NCBI RefSeq assembly: GCF_000687715.1
Contig: NZ_JHXD01000023.1
Location: 1-51,271, forward strand
Direction of reading: 5' to 3'
Length of the DNA stretch: 51,271 nt
From: Xylanibacter ruminicola Ga6B6
GTDB taxonomy: Bacteria; Bacteroidota; Bacteroidia; Bacteroidales; Bacteroidaceae
Position numbers and translations under genes: made by a program. How positions within the stretch are numbered: the first letter of the stretch is position 1; each line of letters starts with the position of its first letter. Under the pieces are notes generated by a model, which made no database searches, was not told where the DNA came from, and was given only the letters and a program-made list of their open reading frames with translations. Shown in pieces: positions 16,307 through 23,841 of the stretch.

Positions 16307-17068
16307 TTACTTCTTCCAAGCGTCGATAATACCCTTGAAGTCGGCAGCCTTCAGTGAAGCACCACCAATCAGACCACCATCGATGTCGGGCTTAGCAAAC
16401 AGCTCAGGAGCGTTGCTAGCCTTGCAGCTACCACCGTAAAGGATAGTAGTGTCGTCAGCTACTGCCTGACCATACTTCTCGGCGATGATTGAACGGATGT
16501 AAGCGTGGATCTCCTCAGCCTGCTCAGCAGTAGCGGTCTTACCAGTACCGATAGCCCAGATTGGCTCGTAGGCGATAACAATCTTACGGAAGTCCTCCTC
16601 AGAGAGGTTGAATACTGAACCCTCGAGCTCGGCCTTAACAACCTCGTTCTGCTTGCCAGCCTCGCGCTCCTCGAGTGACTCACCGATACAGAAGATAACC
16701 TTCAGATCGTTCTTCTGAGCCAGAAGCACCTTCTCCTTCAGGATCTCTGGAGTCTCCTTGTAGTACTCACGACGCTCTGAGTGACCCAGGATAACGTACT
16801 GAGCACCTGTGCTCTTTACCATCTCGGCGCTAACCTCACCAGTGAAAGCACCCTTCTCCTTGTCGGCGCAGTTCTCAGCACCCAGACCGATGATGTCCTG
16901 GTCGAGGAACTGTGCGATAGATGCGAGGTGGATGAATGGAGTGCAGATTACTACACCACAGTTTGGCTTGTCAGCCTTCAGAGTCTCGTTCAGCTCCTTT
17001 GCAAGAGCGATACCATCCTGGAGATTCATGTTCATCTTCCAGTTTCCTGCTACAATTTTCTTTCTCAT
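16307..17068 (-). CDS. tpiA: Triosephosphate isomerase
   Basis: TpiA interconverts dihydroxyacetone phosphate and glyceraldehyde 3-phosphate in glycolysis. The 253-residue protein begins '[15 protein letters not shown]' (catalytic Asn/Lys), has the electrophilic histidine in '[12 protein letters not shown]', the catalytic glutamate in '[15 protein letters not shown]' and the phosphate-binding '[10 protein letters not shown]' and '[11 protein letters not shown]' loops. It lies within a conserved Bacteroidota cluster (DUF1599, DoxX-like, tpiA, SPOR, folE). A 54-bp gap separates it from the DoxX-like gene and is mostly a 28-bp heptad repeat. Confidence 0.98.
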   Translation of the reverse strand: MRKKIVAGNWKMNMNLQDGIALAKELNETLKADKPNCGVVICTPFIHLASIAQFLDQDIIGLGAENCADKEKGAFTGEVSAEMVKSTGAQYVILGHSERREYYKETPEILKEKVLLAQKNDLKVIFCIGESLEEREAGKQNEVVKAELEGSVFNLSEEDFRKIVIAYEPIWAIGTGKTATAEQAEEIHAYIRSIIAEKYGQAVADDTTILYGGSCKASNAPELFAKPDIDGGLIGGASLKAADFKGIIDAWKK

Positions 17069-17103
17069 AATTCTACTAAAATTTTATAATGTATAAAAAA
17101 CTA

Positions 17104-17131
17104 TTTCACTATTCACTAATCACTATTCACT
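17104..17131 (-). repeat. 28-bp heptad element (AGTGAAT type), copy 1
   Basis: Four 7-bp units, on the plus strand TTTCACT, ATTCACT, AATCACT and ATTCACT, with a partial fifth (GTCACT). In the sense of the minus-strand genes the unit reads AGTGAAT. The TAG stop of the gene at 17123 lies in it, and that protein's last residues (SDSE) are encoded by the element and its edge. Confidence 0.85.
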
Positions 17132-18280
17132 GTCACTATCCTCAGTCTTTTCTCGTCTCACCCACTTGGTCCAAGCCCAGAGGCGGTCGGCAATAGTCAG
17201 GAGTACCAGCGGTAGTACAAACCACGTTAATACCCACAGTATCTTGGTGGTTACGGTCTCGGTGGGCAACTGGCCTAACTCGCTGTCTTCAAGCTTGGTG
17301 GTCAACTCCTCCTCGGTGGGCAGGTTGTTGTGGCTCCACTTGCGTATCACCTTACCATCCTTGAGCAACAGCAGTCCAGGGTTCGAGCGAATCATCGTTT
17401 TCAGCGTGATGTCGTCGGTCTGGCAGAAAGCGTATTCGGCACCTGTCAGGTCGCGCCAGCTCTCGATGGCTTTCTCGCCACTGGCTGTCAGGCAATAGAA
17501 CGGATAACCGTTATCCAGACTGTACTCGTACATCTGGTTGATTTCGTCCAATCGTGAGTCGTCGGCCTGTTCCAGATGCGGGGCAACCAACAGAAAGGTG
17601 TAACCCTCGTCGGTAAGTATCTGCTCCGTCAGGTCCTCGCCATCGCTCACCTGCTCGATAAACAAATCGGTGTAGGGCGAATCCTCGCCTTCCATCATCT
17701 TTGTCCAACCCTCGCGTATGTCGGCCCCAATGTGGTAGGGACGGAAATCGAACTGGGGTAGGGTGTACAGACTCTTGCCCGAGATAAACAGCAGAATGAA
17801 CACCAAGCTGTAGTTCATCACTATCCACTGATTGCTCTGACTGATGAGTCGTGCCTGCTCCAATGGCCATTTCCATACCACGATGGCTGCGCCCAGCAGT
17901 ATCACGTTCTTCCACAGCGTTTGCCAGTTGGTAAGCACCAGCGCATCGCCAAAACAACCGCAATCGTGTATGGGGTTGCTCAAGGCCAGCCAGAGTGTGA
18001 GCGGTGTCATCACGGCCATGATGACCAGCACCAGCTTCGACACAATGCGACGCCTGATGGCAAACAGCAGACAGATGCCTAAGAAGAATTCGGTGGCTGC
18101 CAACAGTACCGATGAGGCCAGCGTGGTAAAGTCGGGCATCATGCGCCCTAATCCGATTGCCACCAGGTAGTCCTGTATCTTGTACTGTGTTCCCAGTGGG
18201 TCGACGGCTTTGACGAATCCTGAGAAGATAAACGTCAGTGCCAGCACTATTCGGCAGATGTTAACGGCAGCTTTCTTCAT
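17123..18280 (-). CDS. DoxX-like membrane protein, BT_3928 family
   Basis: The 385-residue protein has four hydrophobic helices in its first 150 residues ('VLALTFIFSGFVKAVDPLGTQ', 'FFLGICLLF', 'PLTLWLALSN', 'LLGAAIVVW'), as in DoxX/MauE proteins, with the conserved 'NPIHDCGCFGDAL' cysteine pair, a further helix, a thioredoxin-like soluble region (~190-330, 'GYTFLLVAPHLEQADDS', 'LLLLKDGKVIRKWSHNNLP') and a last helix near 355. This order matches the BT_3928 family, thought to work in redox or quinone chemistry; the role is not established. It overlaps the DUF1599 gene by ATGA. Its stop codon falls inside a 28-bp repeat. Confidence 0.88.
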   Translation of the reverse strand: MKKAAVNICRIVLALTFIFSGFVKAVDPLGTQYKIQDYLVAIGLGRMMPDFTTLASSVLLAATEFFLGICLLFAIRRRIVSKLVLVIMAVMTPLTLWLALSNPIHDCGCFGDALVLTNWQTLWKNVILLGAAIVVWKWPLEQARLISQSNQWIVMNYSLVFILLFISGKSLYTLPQFDFRPYHIGADIREGWTKMMEGEDSPYTDLFIEQVSDGEDLTEQILTDEGYTFLLVAPHLEQADDSRLDEINQMYEYSLDNGYPFYCLTASGEKAIESWRDLTGAEYAFCQTDDITLKTMIRSNPGLLLLKDGKVIRKWSHNNLPTEEELTTKLEDSELGQLPTETVTTKILWVLTWFVLPLVLLTIADRLWAWTKWVRREKTEDSDSE

Positions 18281-18843
18281 GCTGTGGCGTTATCGTCGTC
18301 CTCCGATAATTTAATTACTCCAAAGACCGCATAGTTAATGATATCCATATAATTGGCATCGATGCCCTCGCTCACGAGTGTCTCGCCCTGCAAGTTCTCG
18401 ATCTCCTTGATACGTTCAATTTTTGTCAGAATCAGGTCGGTATAGCTACTAACCCTCATGCCGCGCCACGCCTCGTCGTAGTCGTGGTTCTTACGCTTCA
18501 TCAGTTCCAAGGCCTCCTTGGCATGCTCGTCGTAGAGCGCCATGGCCTCGCTGTTGCTGATGTCAACCGTATCAGCAAATCCCTTAGCCAGCTGGATAAG
18601 ACCTACGATGCCGTAGTTAATCAGTGCGATAAACTCCGGACGTATGCCTTCGCCCACCAGTGATTCTTTCTTAATCTCGAGCGAGCGGATGCGCTTGGCT
18701 TTGATAAACAACTGATCGGTTAATGCCGTGGGACGCAGGATGCGCCACGACGCTTTGTAGTCGTGCAGCTTCTTCTCGAACAGTGCTCTGCATTCTGCCA
18801 GAGCCTGCTCAAACTGAGCGTTTGTCTTTTCAAATTGGGTCAT
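18277..18843 (-). CDS. DUF1599 protein with two internal repeats
   Basis: The 188-residue cytoplasmic protein consists of two similar halves: 'LFEKKLHDYKASWRILRPTALTDQLFIKAKRIRSLE' and 'LMKRKNHDYDEAWRGMRVSSYTDLILTKIERIKEIE' share H-DY-x-x-(S/A)-W-R, a T-D-(Q/L) and a K-(A/I)-x-R-I pattern. That is the DUF1599 layout. The family is related to all-alpha nucleotide pyrophosphohydrolase-like folds in some databases, but activity is unproven. It heads the operon through folE and has a TACCTTTG box at 18852-18859. Confidence 0.88.
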   Translation of the reverse strand: MTQFEKTNAQFEQALAECRALFEKKLHDYKASWRILRPTALTDQLFIKAKRIRSLEIKKESLVGEGIRPEFIALINYGIVGLIQLAKGFADTVDISNSEAMALYDEHAKEALELMKRKNHDYDEAWRGMRVSSYTDLILTKIERIKEIENLQGETLVSEGIDANYMDIINYAVFGVIKLSEDDDNATA

Positions 18844-18851
18844 ATCGGGTG

Positions 18852-18859
18852 CAAAGGTA
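18852..18859 (-). promoter_or_regulatory. -7 promoter box of the DUF1599-tpiA-folE operon
   Basis: TACCTTTG on the minus strand, 8 bp before the start codon at 18843. A good -33 TTG is not seen because a heptad repeat occupies that position (18869-18896). Confidence 0.5.
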
Positions 18860-18868
18860 GCAATTTTT

Positions 18869-18896
18869 AGTGAATAACGAATAGTGAATAGTGAAA
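18869..18896 (+). repeat. 28-bp heptad element (AGTGAAT type), copy 2, inverted
   Basis: Units AGTGAAT, AACGAAT, AGTGAAT and AGTGAAA on the plus strand. It faces copy 3 (18951-18978) across 54 bp, so the two can pair as arms of a long hairpin. It also overlaps the -33 region of the DUF1599 promoter. Confidence 0.85.
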
Positions 18897-18950
18897 AGTT
18901 GCTTTTTCTTCTACATTTATTAACAATGTATACACTAACAGCCTTCCACT

Positions 18951-18978
18951 ATTCACTATTCACTTATCACTATTCACT
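18951..18978 (-). repeat. 28-bp heptad element (AGTGAAT type), copy 3
   Basis: Units ATTCACT, ATTCACT, TATCACT and ATTCACT on the plus strand. The TGA stop codon of the gene at 18974 lies in the last unit. Confidence 0.85.
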
Positions 18979-19327
18979 CTTTATTTTGTTTCTTGTGTAT
19001 GTACCTAATTTTCAGCCCCAAGGCTTCGTATTGGGTACGGATCGAATCGCGTTTTACGCGCAGTTGTGTCAGGGCGGTCAGCTCCTCGGGGGTAGCCTTC
19101 AGCGCCTGCTTGTGCGCCTCTACCTCCTTGGTCAACGCATCCAATTTTTGATTGGTTAACTGCAGCAAGCTGTCGGTCTTCCATAACTCGGCCTGCGCTT
19201 TCTTCAACTCGGTTTCCTGTTTCTCAACCAAAGCGGCCTTGCGGCGATTGATTTCCTGTCGGGTCTTCGTCTCGCCACAAGCCGTTAGTATCAGTATCGC
19301 CAATAAAGGCAGTATTACTTTCTTCAT
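18974..19327 (-). CDS. Small coiled-coil lipoprotein
   Basis: The 117-residue product has a lipobox LTAC (cysteine 17) followed by GETKTRQEINRRK, then a highly charged helix with heptad character through most of its length ('LVEKQETELKKAQAELWKTDSLLQL', 'LTKEVEAHKQALKATPEELTAL'). I recognise no family. Its start overlaps the GH5 stop by 4 bp (ATGA), so it is translated with that gene. The coiled coil suggests a structural or tethering part in the periplasm. Its stop codon lies in a heptad repeat. Confidence 0.8.
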   Translation of the reverse strand: MKKVILPLLAILILTACGETKTRQEINRRKAALVEKQETELKKAQAELWKTDSLLQLTNQKLDALTKEVEAHKQALKATPEELTALTQLRVKRDSIRTQYEALGLKIRYIHKKQNKE

Positions 19328-20493
19328 TCGTCTCCCAGTTTTTTGCCACTCATCAGCAACTCAACCAATGGACGGTCCTTGAAGGTGTGGCGCTGTTGAT
19401 CCCAGAAACCAAAGTCGGCATCGTAGCACCAGGTTGTCCAGGCAATGTTGTACTCGTCGAATACGGTCAGCATATCGCGTGTCCAGTTGTAAGCCAACTC
19501 ACGGTCCACTGGCTCGTAAACACCCCACTCACCGCAGAACAGCTGCAGGTCGTTTTTCTTGGCAGCCTCGATGGCGTCCTTGAACTGGGCACGGATGGTG
19601 TTGATGTCCCAAACCTGCTCGGTATAAGGCTTCAGCTGGTCCTTAATCTCAGCAGGAGCAGCCTCGTAATCCTCCTTCGATACCAGCACACCAGGATAGT
19701 TCACCTTGCCTTGGTACTTGCCAAGAGGTGTCCACCAAGCACCGTAGTGTGTCAGAATCATGGGGTTGTAGTAGTGGAAACTCAGAATGATGTTCTTGTC
19801 GCCCTCGGGCACCTTCAGATACTTCATGGTCTCGTGTCCCTGCCACATGTTACTACCAATAACCAGTGTACGCTGTGGCTCCAGTTCGCGCAGGGCCTTG
19901 TGTACTTTGGCAACCAGCTGGTTCCACTGCTCGTGCTCGGGTGCTACAGGCTCGTTCATGAACTCGTAGGCTACCCAGTCGGTGCTGCGGTTCTTCAAGG
20001 TGTCCGATAGCTGCTTCCACAGGTTAATCAGTCCCTGCTGCGACTCCTCTGAGGTAAACAGTGTGTTAGCGGCCTTATCGTCCTCGTTTGCTGCGTTAAA
20101 GTAGTGTGAGCGGATAATGTGCAGATCCACAATGGCGCGCAGGTTGTGCTTCTTAGCCCAGTCGAGTGCATTGTTCAGCAATCCCCAAGCCTCGGGCAGC
20201 TGCTTGCCGTCCTCGTCCCAGAACTGTACCTCGTCGATGGGAATACGTACAAAGTCGAATCCTAACTCCTCCAGACGTGCAAAGTCGTCCTCCTGAATGT
20301 GCAGGCGACGGGCCTCGCCACGCTGCTCGCTCTGCGACAGCCAGTGACTGATGTTGGTACCGCGCTTAATGCGGAAGTTGTTCACTTGCCCAGCCTGCGT
20401 CTCGTCCTGTTTCTGGGCTTTGCTTCCGCACGACGTGGTTACACACATTGCCGCAATCATAGCTACGGCCAGCATTAAAATGTTTTTTCTCAT
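19324..20493 (-). CDS. GH5 lipoprotein (endoglucanase/mannanase-like)
   Basis: This 389-residue lipoprotein (lipobox TTSC, cysteine 22) is a GH5 TIM barrel. It contains 'RGTNISHWLSQ' near the start of the barrel (~45-54), 'LGFDFVRIPID', the acid/base E181 in 'YEFMNEPVAP', 'LSFHYYNPM' and the nucleophile E322 in 'FCGEWGVYEP'. The fold is clear but the subfamily and substrate are not; beta-1,4-glucan, mannan or xyloglucan are all possible. It probably shares a transcript with the small lipoprotein after it, and perhaps with the symporter before it, from which it is separated by 37 bp made largely of a heptad repeat. A lipid anchor suggests outer-membrane location. Confidence 0.87.
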   Translation of the reverse strand: MRKNILMLAVAMIAAMCVTTSCGSKAQKQDETQAGQVNNFRIKRGTNISHWLSQSEQRGEARRLHIQEDDFARLEELGFDFVRIPIDEVQFWDEDGKQLPEAWGLLNNALDWAKKHNLRAIVDLHIIRSHYFNAANEDDKAANTLFTSEESQQGLINLWKQLSDTLKNRSTDWVAYEFMNEPVAPEHEQWNQLVAKVHKALRELEPQRTLVIGSNMWQGHETMKYLKVPEGDKNIILSFHYYNPMILTHYGAWWTPLGKYQGKVNYPGVLVSKEDYEAAPAEIKDQLKPYTEQVWDINTIRAQFKDAIEAAKKNDLQLFCGEWGVYEPVDRELAYNWTRDMLTVFDEYNIAWTTWCYDADFGFWDQQRHTFKDRPLVELLMSGKKLGDE

Positions 20494-20511
20494 ACCTTTT
20501 GTTTATTAGTT

Positions 20512-20546
20512 ATTCACTATTCACTAATCACTATTCACTAATCACC
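20512..20546 (-). repeat. Heptad element (AGTGAAT type), copy 4, five units
   Basis: Plus-strand units ATTCACT, ATTCACT, AATCACT, ATTCACT and AATCACC. The first four match copy 1 at 27 of 28 positions. The TAG stop codon of the symporter (20531-20533) and its last residues (VISE) are encoded here, at the same place in the unit as in copy 1. Confidence 0.88.
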
Positions 20547-21898
20547 TCTTCCATCTCATCGTCCAGACGGTTGCTCCACAGGTATTTCTTGGTTTCCTGG
20601 GCTGCCACACCGCTCAGCAGTAGCAGGGCTATCAGGTTAGGTATCGCCATCAGTGCATTCATGCAGTCGGCAATATTCCAGATAATATCCAGATTGATGA
20701 TAGAGCCGAAGAAGAGGGATACGATAAACAGAATGCGGTAGAAACGGTTGGTTCTTCTGCCTTCAAGATAGTTTACGGCACTCTCGCCATAGTAGCTCCA
20801 GCCAATGATGGTGCTGAAGGCAAATGTCAGGATACCGAATGCCAACAAGGGTGCACCCACGTAGGGGATTTTCGAGAAGGCTACCTTGGTAAGTGCTGCG
20901 CCGTCGGCATAGGTAATGTCGGGGTAGGCCAGGATGCTGCTTACCAATACCAGTCCGGTGAGGGCACAGATTACTACGGTGTCCCAGAAGGTGGCTGTGC
21001 TCGACACCAAGGCCTGTCGCACGGGGTTGCGTGTCTGGGCGGCAGCTGCCACGATGGGGGCGCTACCCAGTCCGCTCTCGTTACTGAATAAACCACGGGC
21101 AATACCATAGCGGGCGGCCATCATCACTGTGGCACCCACAAATCCGCCACCTGCTGCCGATGGGTTGAAAGCCGAGTTGATAATCAGTTGGATGGCAGGC
21201 CACACGTAACTGTTGTTAATACAAAGAATGGCGATGCAGCCCAGTACATACAGCAGTGCCATGAAGGGAACCAATACTGTGCACACTTTGGCAATGGCTT
21301 TTACACCGCCTAAGATAACCAAAGCGGTGAGCAGACAAACGGTTAAACCTATAATCCAGGCAGGTACTCCGAAGGTTTCGTGTGCCAGCAGGGCGATTGA
21401 GTTGGCCTGCACGGTACAGCCGATACCAAACGAGGCCAAAGCTGTAAAAATGGCAAACAGAATGCCTAACCACTTCATACCCAAACCACGCTCCAAGGCG
21501 TACATCGGACCGCCAAGCATTCTGCCGTCGGCTGTTTTAACACGGTATTTTACGGCTAGCAGTCCCTCGGCATATTTCGTCGACATGCCGAAGAGACCAG
21601 TCAACCAGCACCACAGTACAGCACCTGGGCCGCCCAGGGCTACGGCAGTGGCCACACCTACAATGTTACCTGTACCAATGGTGGCTGCCAGTGCGGTGGC
21701 TAAGGCTCCGAACTGACTCACGTCGCCTTCGGCCTTTGAGTCTTTCTTTACGGATAGCTTGATGCCTGTAAACAGTTTGCGCTGTGGTATGCGTAACCTG
21801 AACGTCAGGAACAAGTGCGTACCAAGCAGCAGCACTATCATAGGCCATCCCCAGAGGAATGAACTCATCAGCGAAAAAAAGTCGTTAATTGGTTCCAT
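20531..21898 (-). CDS. Alanine/glycine:cation symporter (AGCS family)
   Basis: AGCS proteins bring alanine or glycine into the cell with Na+ or H+. The ~455-residue protein has about ten membrane helices and the family signature 'GGPGAVLWCWLTGLFGMSTKYAEG' region (~95-120), 'AATIGTGNIVGVATA' and 'ARYGIARGLFSNESGLGSAPI'. The start at 21898 (MEPINDFFSLMSSF) is preferred; the longer open frame to 21967 runs back over the promoter. The C-terminus is encoded within a heptad repeat. No functional link with the GH5 gene downstream is evident. Confidence 0.93.
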   Translation of the reverse strand: MEPINDFFSLMSSFLWGWPMIVLLLGTHLFLTFRLRIPQRKLFTGIKLSVKKDSKAEGDVSQFGALATALAATIGTGNIVGVATAVALGGPGAVLWCWLTGLFGMSTKYAEGLLAVKYRVKTADGRMLGGPMYALERGLGMKWLGILFAIFTALASFGIGCTVQANSIALLAHETFGVPAWIIGLTVCLLTALVILGGVKAIAKVCTVLVPFMALLYVLGCIAILCINNSYVWPAIQLIINSAFNPSAAGGGFVGATVMMAARYGIARGLFSNESGLGSAPIVAAAAQTRNPVRQALVSSTATFWDTVVICALTGLVLVSSILAYPDITYADGAALTKVAFSKIPYVGAPLLAFGILTFAFSTIIGWSYYGESAVNYLEGRRTNRFYRILFIVSLFFGSIINLDIIWNIADCMNALMAIPNLIALLLLSGVAAQETKKYLWSNRLDDEMEEVISE

Positions 21899-21923
21899 TG
21901 GCAATGTAACTGATTTCTTGGCG

Positions 21924-21954
21924 CAAAGGTAGCGTTTTTGACTGATATGACAAA
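21924..21954 (-). promoter_or_regulatory. Promoter of the AGCS symporter
   Basis: Minus-strand -7 box TACCTTTG (21924-21931) and TTTG (21951-21954) with a 19-bp spacer. The start codon is 26 bp from the box. Confidence 0.7.
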
Positions 21955-22002
21955 ATAAAAGTGGCAAATTGATATCAAAATACGTAATTTTGCAAAAAAA
22001 TG

Positions 22003-22034
22003 TTTGGCGGTTTAAATATTAATACTTATCTTTG
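22003..22034 (+). promoter_or_regulatory. Promoter of the 92-residue protein gene
   Basis: TTTGG (22003-22007) and -7 box TATCTTTG (22027-22034) with a 19-bp spacer, 24 bp before the ATG at 22059. Confidence 0.7.
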
Positions 22035-22058
22035 CACCACTTAAAAAACTATACGCAA

Positions 22059-22337
22059 ATGAAAAAGCTGTTGTTGATAGTTGCTGCGGTCCTGCTTCTT
22101 GGACTAGCTTACTACGGAGAGAAACCTCTGTTGACGCAAAACTCGTTGCCGGAAATGGAGGCGTTTTATAATGAGTCGTTGCATCTCGATCAGATGTCGG
22201 CCGATAGTGTTGAGAACTATATTATAAAGGTAAAGGGCTTTACCATTAATAAGCCTAATGCCAAATACGATCCGTTATACAGCAGTATTAAAGAAAATAT
22301 TAAAAAGAAGACAAACAAGGATTATTTTATTTATTAA
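22059..22337 (+). CDS. Small membrane-anchored or exported protein, unknown
   Basis: This 92-residue protein begins MKKLLLIVAAVLLLGLAYYG, an uncleaved signal anchor or signal peptide, followed by a hydrophilic region with 'MSADSVENYIIKVKGFTINKPN' features and a basic tail. I recognise no family. A start upstream at a TTG (22032) would lie in the promoter and is rejected. It has its own promoter and stands alone before the CCA-adding enzyme gene, which also has its own promoter, so no operon partner helps with its function. Confidence 0.75.
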   Translation: MKKLLLIVAAVLLLGLAYYGEKPLLTQNSLPEMEAFYNESLHLDQMSADSVENYIIKVKGFTINKPNAKYDPLYSSIKENIKKKTNKDYFIY

Positions 22338-22348
22338 TGCTAAAATAA

Positions 22349-22379
22349 TTGGTGGAAAGGAAAAAAATCCGTATCTTTG
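22349..22379 (+). promoter_or_regulatory. Promoter of the CCA-adding enzyme gene
   Basis: TTGG (22349-22352) and -7 box TATCTTTG (22372-22379) with a 19-bp spacer; ATG at 22401. Confidence 0.7.
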
Positions 22380-22400
22380 CAACCTAAAAAGGTATATATA

Positions 22401-23840
22401 ATGAATTTATATAGCGACGAGGAATTAGCAGAGATATTAAATCAGGACATCTTCCACCAAATCAGCGAGGCTGCAGATCGATTGGGTCTGGAGTGCTATG
22501 TGGTGGGCGGATATGTACGCGACATATTCCTGGAACGTCCGTCTAACGATATCGATGTGGTGGTAGTTGGCAGCGGCATCAAGGTGGCCGAGGAACTCAA
22601 GCGCATCGTAGGCAAGAAAGCACATCTTAGCGTATTTAAGAACTTTGGTACAGCCCAGGTGAAATTCTGGCAGAAGGGTACCGAATACGAGGTGGAGTTT
22701 GTGGGAGCTCGTAAGGAGAGCTACAGTCACGACTCCCGTAAACCTATTGTCGAAAACGGAACGTTGGAGGACGATCAGAACCGTCGCGATTTTACTATCA
22801 ATGCCATGGCCATCTGCTTGAACAAGGATCGCTTTGGCGAGCTGGTCGACCCGTTTAATGGTTTGGCCGACTTGGAGGATGGTATCATTGCTACCCCGTT
22901 GGAGCCAGGCATCACCTTTAGCGACGACCCCTTGCGCATGATGCGATGCATCCGTTTTGCCACACAGCTTAACTTCCAGATTGAGGAGGAAACCTTTGTG
23001 GCCCTGGAGCGCATGGCCGACAGAATCAAGATTGTGAGCGGCGAGCGTATCAAGGACGAGCTTAACAAGATTATTCTTTCTAAGACACCATCGCGTGGCT
23101 TTGTAGATTTGCAGCGTTGCGGTCTGCTCAATATCATTCTGCCCGAACTGTCGGCACTCGATATCGTAGAGCAGAAGAACGGTCGTGCACACAAGAATAA
23201 CTTCTATCACACCCTCGAGGTGCTGGATAATGTGGCCCAGCACTCCGACAACCTGTGGTTGCGTTGGGCAGCCCTGTTGCACGATGTGGGTAAAACCAAG
23301 TCGAAACGTTGGGATGCAGCCATCGGCTGGACCTTCCACAATCATAATTTGATAGGTGCCAAGATGGTGCCTCAGATATTCCGTCGCCTCATGTTGCCAC
23401 TCGACATGAAGATGAAGTACGTGCAGAAGTTGGTGGATATGCACATGCGTCCCATCGTGATTGCCGATGAGATTGTGACCGATTCGGCTGTTCGTCGACT
23501 GATGAACGATGCGGGCGAGGATATTGAGGACCTGATGACCCTGTGCGAGGCTGATATCACCTCGAAGAACGAGGTGCGCAAAAAAATGTTCCTTGAGAAT
23601 TTCCGCATGGTACGCGAAAAGTTGACCGACTTGAAGGAGAAGGACTACGTGCGCCTGTTGCAGCCTGTGATTGATGGTAACGAGATTATGGAGATGTTCC
23701 ATCTGCAGCCCTGCCGCGAGGTAGGTGTGCTCAAGCAGTATCTGAAGGATGCTGTATTAGATAATAAGGTGGAGAATGAGCGCGAACCGCTCATGGCCTT
23801 GTTAATGGCAAAAGCAAAGGAAATGACACTAATTAAGTGA
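22401..23840 (+). CDS. cca: CCA tRNA nucleotidyltransferase with HD domain
   Basis: The enzyme adds or repairs the 3' CCA end of tRNAs, needed here since the tRNA-Lys gene lacks CCA. The ~479-residue protein contains the nucleotidyltransferase motifs 'VVGGYVRDIFLERPSNDIDVVV' region (~34-55, catalytic DxD), 'RRDFTINAMAI', 'GIIATPLEPGITFSDDPLRMMRCIRFA' and a C-terminal HD domain ('LRWAALLHDVGKTKS', ~290-300). The start is the ATG at 22401, since the open frame upstream overlaps the promoter. It is followed by the GH89 gene after one base, so both share a message. Confidence 0.95.
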   Translation: MNLYSDEELAEILNQDIFHQISEAADRLGLECYVVGGYVRDIFLERPSNDIDVVVVGSGIKVAEELKRIVGKKAHLSVFKNFGTAQVKFWQKGTEYEVEFVGARKESYSHDSRKPIVENGTLEDDQNRRDFTINAMAICLNKDRFGELVDPFNGLADLEDGIIATPLEPGITFSDDPLRMMRCIRFATQLNFQIEEETFVALERMADRIKIVSGERIKDELNKIILSKTPSRGFVDLQRCGLLNIILPELSALDIVEQKNGRAHKNNFYHTLEVLDNVAQHSDNLWLRWAALLHDVGKTKSKRWDAAIGWTFHNHNLIGAKMVPQIFRRLMLPLDMKMKYVQKLVDMHMRPIVIADEIVTDSAVRRLMNDAGEDIEDLMTLCEADITSKNEVRKKMFLENFRMVREKLTDLKEKDYVRLLQPVIDGNEIMEMFHLQPCREVGVLKQYLKDAVLDNKVENEREPLMALLMAKAKEMTLIK

Positions 23841-23841
23841 T

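Noticed and set aside
22437..23702. 421-residue minus-strand open frame
   Set aside because: It lies wholly antisense to the clearly coding CCA-adding enzyme and is rich in His/Gln/Leu as expected from reversed codons.
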